A stretch of DNA of 64,000 bases from Spirochaetota bacterium (GTDB lineage: Bacteria; Spirochaetota; Spirochaetia; Treponematales; Breznakiellaceae), in assembly GCA_023406985.1 (NCBI GenBank), contig JAEXTK010000060.1:1-64000 (forward strand), written 5' to 3'. The notes below the pieces were generated by a model. That model was not told where the DNA came from. It saw only the letters and a list, made by a program, of their open reading frames with translations, and ran no database searches. The position numbers and the translations under genes were made by a program. Below are positions 58,764-64,000 of the stretch, piece after piece. Position 1 is the stretch's first letter. Every line of letters starts with the position of its first letter.

Positions 58764-60545
58764 ATGGAAAAGCGAACGTTATTGGCCGTAGTCCTTTCGG
58801 TCATCGTCATCTCCGGAAGCTATTTCGTTCAAAGCTGGCTGTTTCCCCCGACGGCGACTCCGAAGCCGGCGCAAACGACTTCCCAAACCATCGAGCAACC
58901 GAAAGCCGACGTTCCGGCCGCAGGAAGCGACCAGCCTTCCGCCGCGCCCATCCAGGCTGCGAACGTCGAAGACGCCGCCGTGGCCGAAGAACGCCTCGTC
59001 GTCGAGACGGACCTCGTCCGCGTCGAGCTGACGAATCGCGGCGGAGACGTGGTTTCCTATAAGCTCAAAAAACATCAAGACAAGGGGGACTTCGTTGAAA
59101 TGGTCCTCCCCGCCAAGGATGAATCCCACGCCTTCAGCCTGGCTTTCGGCGGGGTGGGAGCTGCGCGCGTGGAAGACCTCTTCCATGTACGCCGGATTTC
59201 CGATACCGCGGTGGAGTTCTATCGCGATTTTGCGGTCCCCGCTCCCGGCTCCGGCAGTCCGACTTCCTTCCGGCTCACCAAACGCTACGAATTCAAGCCG
59301 GGCGAGTACCTGTTCGAACTCTCCGTCACGGTCGACGGGGGTTACAACGTGGCTCCGCTCGATTTCGCGGGATCGGCCTATACGCTCGAGTTCGGACCGC
59401 AGATCGGGCCGAAATTCACCAAGCTGACCCAGAATTACGAGTATCGGCGCTACTACAGCTATGCGAACGGGAAGCGGAAGACGGAGAAGGTCAAGGCCAA
59501 CTCCTTGACCACCATTACGTCGCGGGTTTCCTGGGTTTCGATTGCGGGTAAGTACTTCACGTTGATAGCCGTTCCCGACGCCACCCAGTACGAAATCGGG
59601 TTCTCTTCGCAGCCGGTGCCCGGTATCTCCGAAACGTCCCGCATGTTCCTTACCCGGCCCGCGATCAAGAATTCCAAGACCACCGATGTTTTCCGGTTCT
59701 ATCTCGGGCCGAAGACGCAAAAAGCCCTCGCCGTCTACGACACTCCCGAGGACAATGCCTATAAGCTGCGCGATATGAACCTCGGCGCGGCGGTGGATAC
59801 GAGCGGGATCCTGGGGCCCCTCGAGGCGGTGATGAAGTGGTTCATGATGATGTTCTACAAAGTCATCCCGAACTACGGCATCGCCATCATCCTCCTCACC
59901 ATCTTGGTGAAGCTCGTCATGTTCCCGCTGACCAAGAAGGGCTCCGAGTCGACGCTCCGCATGCAGGCGCTCGCGCCGAAGATCAAGGAAATCCAGGACA
60001 AGTACAAAGACAATCCGACGAAGATGAACGCCGAGATGGCTGAGCTGTACAAGCGGGAAGGCTACAACCCGATGTCCGGCTGCCTGCCGCTGCTCATCCA
60101 GATCCCGATCTTCTTCGCGATGTACAACCTGTTCAACAACCATTTCGACCTGCGGGGGGCCATGTTCATCCCCGGCTGGATCCCCGACCTCTCCATTCCC
60201 GAAACGATCTGGAATTTCTCTCCCGTCAGGATTCCGATCCTCGGCTGGAGCGACCTCCGCCTGCTGCCCTTCGTCTACCTTTTCTCCCAGCTGCTGTACG
60301 GCAAGGTGACACAGACCCCTGATCAGCAGGGAAACGCTCAGATGAAGATGATGCTCTACGTAATGCCGATCATGTTCTTCTTCATCTTGTACGACGTTCC
60401 TGCCGGTCTGCTCATCTACTGGATCATGTCGAACGTCCTGACCCTGGTGCAGCAAGTGGCGATCAACAAGTACCTCGCCCAGAAGAAGGCCCATATGGCG
60501 GCGACCGCCGAACCGGTCATCGCGCCGAGGCGGAAAAAGAAATAA
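58764..60545 (+). CDS. yidC: Membrane protein insertase YidC
   Basis: 593 residues, the long form of diderm bacteria. TM1 (about 5-25), a large periplasmic domain (about 60-345), then the five-helix insertase core beginning GPLEAVMKWFMMMFYKVIPNYGIAIILLTILVK (start of the 60KD_IMP domain) with the conserved Arg of KLVMFPLTKKGSESTLRMQ and the cytoplasmic coiled loop MQALAPKIKEIQDKYKDNPTKMNAEM. The C-terminus is basic (PRRKKK) for ribosome contact. GAGGAG precedes the ATG. Confidence 0.97.
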   Translation: MEKRTLLAVVLSVIVISGSYFVQSWLFPPTATPKPAQTTSQTIEQPKADVPAAGSDQPSAAPIQAANVEDAAVAEERLVVETDLVRVELTNRGGDVVSYKLKKHQDKGDFVEMVLPAKDESHAFSLAFGGVGAARVEDLFHVRRISDTAVEFYRDFAVPAPGSGSPTSFRLTKRYEFKPGEYLFELSVTVDGGYNVAPLDFAGSAYTLEFGPQIGPKFTKLTQNYEYRRYYSYANGKRKTEKVKANSLTTITSRVSWVSIAGKYFTLIAVPDATQYEIGFSSQPVPGISETSRMFLTRPAIKNSKTTDVFRFYLGPKTQKALAVYDTPEDNAYKLRDMNLGAAVDTSGILGPLEAVMKWFMMMFYKVIPNYGIAIILLTILVKLVMFPLTKKGSESTLRMQALAPKIKEIQDKYKDNPTKMNAEMAELYKREGYNPMSGCLPLLIQIPIFFAMYNLFNNHFDLRGAMFIPGWIPDLSIPETIWNFSPVRIPILGWSDLRLLPFVYLFSQLLYGKVTQTPDQQGNAQMKMMLYVMPIMFFFILYDVPAGLLIYWIMSNVLTLVQQVAINKYLAQKKAHMAATAEPVIAPRRKKK

Positions 60546-60588
60546 CGGATCGTTCAATACCGCAATCTCTCTTGCGAGGAGCAAGCGT

Positions 60589-61329
60589 ATGACATATGAA
60601 TTCGAAGGCCGCACCGAGAAAGAAGCGATCGATCGGGCCGCGGCCGAACTCGGCCTGGAAAAGGACGGGTTCGATGTGGAGATCCTGGAAACGCAGAGAT
60701 CGGGCCTCTTCAAGAAGGGTTTCGTGCGTATCCGGGTTCACGCCGACGGAGTCGTAGGCGGCGGGTCCGGCGAGCCGGCCGATTACGAGGAGTCTGAAAG
60801 GACGGAACGTTCCCCAGGGGCCAAGGGACCCTTCGGCGGCGCGGTTTTCGGGGATCCCGAGCCCAAGGATGATTTCGAGAAGGATCTCGTCGGCTTCGTG
60901 GAAGGCCTCATCACGATGATGGGGTATTCCGGCAAGGTCTCCATCCTTTTCCGCGAGGAGCAGAAGATCGGCCTCAAGATCGATTCCGATCATTCCTCCA
61001 TCCTGATCGGCAAGAAAGGCAAGAACTTGGACGCGCTCCAATTGCTCGCGAATATTTACGCCGGCAAGCTGGGACGTGAGGACATGCGGGTCATCTTGGA
61101 TAGCGAAAACTATCGTATCCGCCGGGAGGAGGCGTTGGTTCGCCTGGCCTATACCGTCGCGGACAAGGTGCGGGCGTCCCGCGGGTCCTTGTTGTTGGAA
61201 CCGATGAACCCCTTCGAGCGGCGGCTCATCCACACGACCTTGAACGATATCGCCGACGTGGACACCAAAAGCGAGGGCGAGGGGCTCTACAAGCAGGTCC
61301 GTGTCTTCTATCGCGGTTCCAAGCGCTAA
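60589..61329 (+). CDS. khpB: Jag/KhpB RNA-binding protein (Jag-N, KH, R3H)
   Basis: 246 residues. An N-terminal Jag domain (1-52, YEFEGRTEKEAIDRAAAELGL), an acidic, Gly-rich linker (55-95), a KH domain (about 100-175) with GKKGKNLDALQ as GxxG loop, and an R3H domain with NPFERRLIHTTLND. KhpB proteins bind RNA and, in Firmicutes, affect cell elongation and biofilm genes. It follows yidC as in many bacteria. GCGAGGAGCAAGCG gives an SD for the ATG at 60589. A weak terminator follows. Confidence 0.93.
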   Translation: MTYEFEGRTEKEAIDRAAAELGLEKDGFDVEILETQRSGLFKKGFVRIRVHADGVVGGGSGEPADYEESERTERSPGAKGPFGGAVFGDPEPKDDFEKDLVGFVEGLITMMGYSGKVSILFREEQKIGLKIDSDHSSILIGKKGKNLDALQLLANIYAGKLGREDMRVILDSENYRIRREEALVRLAYTVADKVRASRGSLLLEPMNPFERRLIHTTLNDIADVDTKSEGEGLYKQVRVFYRGSKR

Positions 61330-61351
61330 GGAGCGCCAGCAGGCATCAGGG

Positions 61352-61378
61352 AGGCCGTCGCCGTCAGCGCGACGGCCT
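61352..61378 (+). terminator. Probable terminator after khpB
   Basis: 10-bp stem AGGCCGTCGC / GCGACGGCCT with 7-nt loop, followed by TTCCATTT. The T-run is interrupted, so efficiency is uncertain. Confidence 0.6.
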
Positions 61379-61431
61379 TTCCATTTGTAACGAATAGGCC
61401 ACGAGAAGACTTTTCTGACGGGAGAACCACG

Positions 61432-62250
61432 ATGAGAAAGAAATGGACGTTCGCGCTATTCGCGCTTTGCTCCGTACTGCCGAACGTGACCGCGCTTTCG
61501 GCCGCGACCGTGGAGGACCTCGTCGGCGCGGAGCGGGCGCGGGTCCTGCGGACGGCGGGGTCCATCAAGCGGGTGGAGCTCAAGAACGTGACGCCGGAGC
61601 TCGTGCCGATGGGGCCGCTCGGCCGGAAATACGTAGCCGAGATCGCTTCGTTCGAGCCGAGCCTCATGGTCGAGGCGCTTTACCTCTACCCCAAACCGGC
61701 GGAGGCGGGCCGCGGGGCCTGGACCGAGGTTGAACGTACGGCCGTTTACAACGCCACGCGGGCGCTCAGCTCCCTCGCCGGAATAGAATACTACTCGGCG
61801 AGCCGGAAAAAGATGCGGACGTTTTACGAAACGTCGGTGATCGTCGACGGCCCTGAGGGGGAGACGGTTCTGCCGGATCCGGTGGTCGCGATTCCTCCGC
61901 GGCACGCGGAACTCTATGCGATCCAGAAGGATCTTACGTTCGGGGAGAATCGGTATCGCTATGAGTACTATGCGGAGGAGACGGGTTTCGCCTTCATGCA
62001 GGAGAACTTGACCTCCATGAAGTACGGCATCTTCCCGATCCTGGGCAAGAATCGTCTGCGGACGACCGTGCTCGTATTGGATGCCGGAGACTCCATCGTG
62101 ATGTACGCCATCTCGGCGGCGCGGGCGCTCTCGGTTCCCGGTCTGGAAAACAAGGTCCGTAACTCCTTCTCCAATCGGGCGGACGCCATTTACGGGTGGT
62201 TCTCCGGAAGGGCCGATCGCGCATTCAAGGAAACAGCGGCGAAGCGATAA
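61432..62250 (+). CDS. Exported protein of unknown function
   Basis: 272 residues with a signal peptide (MRKKWTFALFALCSVLPNVTALSAA, cleavage after ALSA). The mature part is a compact alpha/beta protein with conserved-looking blocks (VEALYLYPKP, AVYNATRALSSLAGIEYYSASRKKMRTFYE, GENRYRYEYYAEETGFAFMQEN). I do not recognise a named domain; similar proteins in spirochetes are annotated only as hypothetical, as far as I recall. It stands between the khpB terminator and the convergent flaB. CTGACGGGAGAACCACG gives a weak SD (GGGAG) before the ATG. Confidence 0.75.
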   Translation: MRKKWTFALFALCSVLPNVTALSAATVEDLVGAERARVLRTAGSIKRVELKNVTPELVPMGPLGRKYVAEIASFEPSLMVEALYLYPKPAEAGRGAWTEVERTAVYNATRALSSLAGIEYYSASRKKMRTFYETSVIVDGPEGETVLPDPVVAIPPRHAELYAIQKDLTFGENRYRYEYYAEETGFAFMQENLTSMKYGIFPILGKNRLRTTVLVLDAGDSIVMYAISAARALSVPGLENKVRNSFSNRADAIYGWFSGRADRAFKETAAKR

Positions 62251-62255
62251 AAAAA

Positions 62256-62281
62256 GCCGTTCCGGCATATGCCGGAACGGC
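62256..62281 (-). terminator. Intrinsic terminator of flaB
   Basis: A perfect 26-bp palindrome (arms GCCGTTCCGGCA / TGCCGGAACGGC, with 2-nt centre), followed on the minus strand by seven T (62249-62255). It also ends the convergent exported-protein transcript, though without a T-run on that strand. Confidence 0.9.
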
Positions 62282-62302
62282 GCCTTCCCGGTACGGTTTC
62301 CG

Positions 62303-63163
62303 CTACTGGAGAAGCTGCAGGACGCTCTGGGTCTTCTGATTGGCCTGAGCGAGCATGGCATTCCCCGCCTGGCTGAGGATCTGGTTCTTCGTGAAGTTGA
62401 CCATCTCGTTCGCCATGTTGGTGTCGCGGATGCGGGACTCAGCAGCCTGGAGATTCTCGGCGCCGATGTCGATGCCGCGAACCGCGTGTTCCAGCCTGTT
62501 CTGATAGGCGCCGAGGTCGGCCCGCTGCTTGTTGACCTTCTTCAGCGCTTCGTCGAGGGATCCGATGGCACGGTTGGCGCTGTCCGGATTGGACAGCGTA
62601 AGGATGGTATCGTCACCGGCGTTCCGGACCCCGAGGCCCTTCGCGGTCATGGTGCCGATGAAAACGCGCTCGCGCTGATCCATGTTGGCGCCGATGTGGA
62701 ACCACATGGAAGCGGTGACGACGTTCTCTCCAGTCTCCCGGGCAAAACGGCCGGTCAGCATGTTCATGCCGTTGAACTGAGCGTGCGAAGCGATCCGATC
62801 GAGTTCGTCCACGAGCTGGGAGACTTCGACCTGAATCTGCATACGATCCTCGGCGGTATAGATACCGTTCGAAGACTGCACCGCGAGCTCACGGATGCGC
62901 TGAATGATGTCCTGGCCTTCCTGCAGATAACCTTCCGTGGTCTGAATGAACGAAATACCGTTCGAGGCGTTGGTGGACGCCTGGTTCAAACCGCGGATCT
63001 GGCTCCGCATCTTTTCAGATACGGCAAGACCGGAGGCATCATCGCCGGCGCGGTTGATGCGCATGCCGCTCGAGAGCTTCTCCATGTTCTTGTCCAGGCT
63101 GCCCTGGGTGACACGGAGAGACCTGTCGGCATACATCGCGCTCAGGTTGTGGTTGATAATCAT
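62303..63163 (-). CDS. flaB: Periplasmic flagellar filament core protein FlaB (flagellin)
   Basis: 286 residues, the usual size of spirochete FlaB. It begins [16 protein letters not shown], has the N-terminal flagellin D0/D1 ([35 protein letters not shown]) and C-terminal D0/D1 ([31 protein letters not shown]) with only a short middle ([20 protein letters not shown]), as in FlaB without D2/D3. It lacks a signal peptide and is exported by the flagellar type III system. AAAGGAG precedes the ATG at 63163. A sigma-28-like -10 GCCGATAT (63366-63373, minus) gives a leader of about 190 nt. Confidence 0.97.
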   Translation of the reverse strand: MIINHNLSAMYADRSLRVTQGSLDKNMEKLSSGMRINRAGDDASGLAVSEKMRSQIRGLNQASTNASNGISFIQTTEGYLQEGQDIIQRIRELAVQSSNGIYTAEDRMQIQVEVSQLVDELDRIASHAQFNGMNMLTGRFARETGENVVTASMWFHIGANMDQRERVFIGTMTAKGLGVRNAGDDTILTLSNPDSANRAIGSLDEALKKVNKQRADLGAYQNRLEHAVRGIDIGAENLQAAESRIRDTNMANEMVNFTKNQILSQAGNAMLAQANQKTQSVLQLLQ

Positions 63164-63397
63164 AGGCTTCACTCCTTTGGCGTTTTCGACGCGTCCCGTC
63201 GCCATTCGACGTTTTCGCGCCGCGGCTTCCTTGCCGCTGCTCTACGAAGTAGGTGATCGTGCCGGAACCCTCGCCCCGCCCATACCGGAAGGGAGAGGAT
63301 ACCGAAAGCCGGCCGTCGTTCCGGAGGCCCGACGGGCGCGTTCCGTCGGCAGGCTTTCGTTGTATATATCGGCCGGGAGTGGAGCGGGCTAAAGGGA
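63164..63397 (-). promoter_or_regulatory. flaB leader and sigma-28-like promoter
   Basis: 234 bp without a gene. GCCGATAT (63366-63373, minus) differs from the sigma-28 -10 consensus GCCGATAA at one position; the expected TAAA about 15 nt further upstream is only TTAG. The transcript would begin with a long hairpin: arms 63344-63359 (CGAAAGCC...) and 63303-63318 pair over about 16 bp with two mismatches. The SD AAAGGAG is about 170 nt downstream of the start. Confidence 0.6.
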
Positions 63398-63916
63398 TTA
63401 TCGGAATAATTGTGCGATCGCGCCCACGGCGCCCGCGGCAAAGATCAGAAGGAGCGGGTTCATCTTCGTGAGCGTCGCTGCGAGGAAGGAGGCCGCCGCC
63501 ACCACGATCGTGAGCAAATTGACCGCCGATGAGGCGGAAAGGTTGACGAACGTCATGGCGACCATGGCGAGGGTCCCGACGCGAAGCGCAGCGGAGACGC
63601 GCTCCTTGTCGGCTTTCACGCGCGAGGCGATGAACGTCGCCGCGGCGATCGAGATAAGGGGAAAGGCGACGACCGCGATGGTGGCGAGGGCGGCGCCGAT
63701 GAACCCGTTGCTGCGGAAGCCCACGAGGGTCGCCGCGTTGAGCGCGACGGGTCCGGGCGTCACCTGGGCCAGCGCGACGACGTTCGCGAATTCGGCATCG
63801 GTGAGCCAGCCTGCGCGGAGAACCTCATCTTTGATAATGCCGACGATGGTCCACCCGCCGCCGAAGGAAATGACGCCGATCCTGAAAAAAACGAAGCAGA
63901 GGTTCAGGAGTTCCAT
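63398..63916 (-). CDS. Chromate transporter, half-length (ChrA domain) subunit 1
   Basis: 172 residues, mostly membrane helices. The motifs FRIGVISFGGGWTIV and VTPGPVALNAATLVG belong to the chromate ion transporter (CHR) family. Short, single-domain CHR proteins work in pairs, and the neighbouring partial gene upstream is the partner. The natural substrate of many of these homologues is not known. GGAGG is upstream of the ATG, within the partner gene; the two overlap by 13 bp. Confidence 0.85.
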   Translation of the reverse strand: MELLNLCFVFFRIGVISFGGGWTIVGIIKDEVLRAGWLTDAEFANVVALAQVTPGPVALNAATLVGFRSNGFIGAALATIAVVAFPLISIAAATFIASRVKADKERVSAALRVGTLAMVAMTFVNLSASSAVNLLTIVVAAASFLAATLTKMNPLLLIFAAGAVGAIAQLFR

Positions 63917-64000
63917 CGACGGCCTCCCAGGTAGGCGATGACGATGATCGCGAGGAACACGGGCATGGCGAAACCCTTGAAGGCGATCAGAGCCGCGGTT
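63904..64000 (-). CDS. Chromate transporter, half-length subunit 2 (partial, runs off the right edge)
   Basis: The last 31 residues of a hydrophobic protein (TAALIAFKGFAMPVFLAIIV, then IAYLGGRRWNS), ending at TGA 63904-63906. A single hydrophobic helix and the position directly before the half-length CHR protein suggest that it is the paired CHR subunit. Only the C-terminus is present, so family assignment rests on context. Confidence 0.6.
   Translation of the reverse strand, partial: TAALIAFKGFAMPVFLAIIVIAYLGGRRWNS

Overview
The window is 64 kb of GC-rich chromosome from a motile, probably anaerobic spirochete (Spirochaetota, Treponema/Spirochaeta-like; lineage is inferred from gene content only). 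The main evidence is a spirochete FlaB flagellin core protein, the dnaA-dnaN-recF-DUF721 and rpmH-rnpA-yidD-yidC-khpB blocks, a large ~115 kDa-type glutamate dehydrogenase, and oxygen/NO defence by hybrid-cluster protein plus a flavodiiron protein. There are no rRNA or tRNA genes, CRISPR arrays or insertion sequences that I can recognise. Coding density is very high.

Layout. 1-13.9 kb: partial methyltransferase, a large unknown lipoprotein, a short MetF-like protein, a HAD 5'-nucleotidase coupled to a B12-type radical SAM protein, a CNB-domain protein, an orphan ABC ATPase, glycogen debranching enzyme GlgX, an anti-sigma-type ATPase/CNB protein coupled to an SrkA-like kinase, and a KtrA/TrkA RCK protein coupled to an Aat-like transferase. 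14-22.1 kb: AddB-AddA recombination nuclease followed by a GAF/HD-GYP c-di-GMP phosphodiesterase. 22-31.4 kb: envelope protein, 7TM-LuxR regulator, rpsD, a PilZ-Nudix pair, thioesterase, hcp, deoC-gntR, an alkyltransferase-like protein and a CHASE4 histidine kinase. 31.4-43.6 kb: glutamate dehydrogenase, PHP phosphatase, yjfB-mtfA, moxR-DUF58-(transglutaminase+TPR fusion), and a duplicated FMN-binding protein. 43.7-48.6 kb: acyl-CoA synthetase, metK, arfB and flavodiiron protein. 48.6-64 kb: two parS sites, gyrA/gyrB (leftward), an AT-rich oriC region, dnaA, dnaN, recF, dciA-like, rpmH, rnpA, yidD, yidC, khpB, a secreted unknown, flaB and a split chromate transporter.

Two regulatory observations stand out. 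First, hcp (27.7 kb) and the flavodiiron gene (47.4 kb), 20 kb apart, carry the same perfect palindrome GTAAC-N4-GTTAC, each centred exactly 29.5 bp upstream of the -10 hexamer (about -41.5 from the start of transcription). This is the class II geometry of a CRP/FNR-family activator, so the two form a small predicted nitrosative/oxidative stress regulon whose regulator is not in the window. Second, at least ten genes have a good -10 hexamer only 6-10 nt before their start codon and no Shine-Dalgarno sequence, so leaderless mRNAs look common here beside a normal SD-led class.

Other points of interest are an in-frame fusion of a transglutaminase membrane protein to a TPR protein through a signal-peptide-like segment, low-complexity Gly/Ala-rich or charged inserts between conserved catalytic blocks of several enzymes, and a long, structured flaB leader behind a sigma-28-like promoter. 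Most start codons were chosen from domain N-termini, SD sequences, promoter position or 4-bp ATGA/GTGA overlaps, and several differ from the longest open frame.
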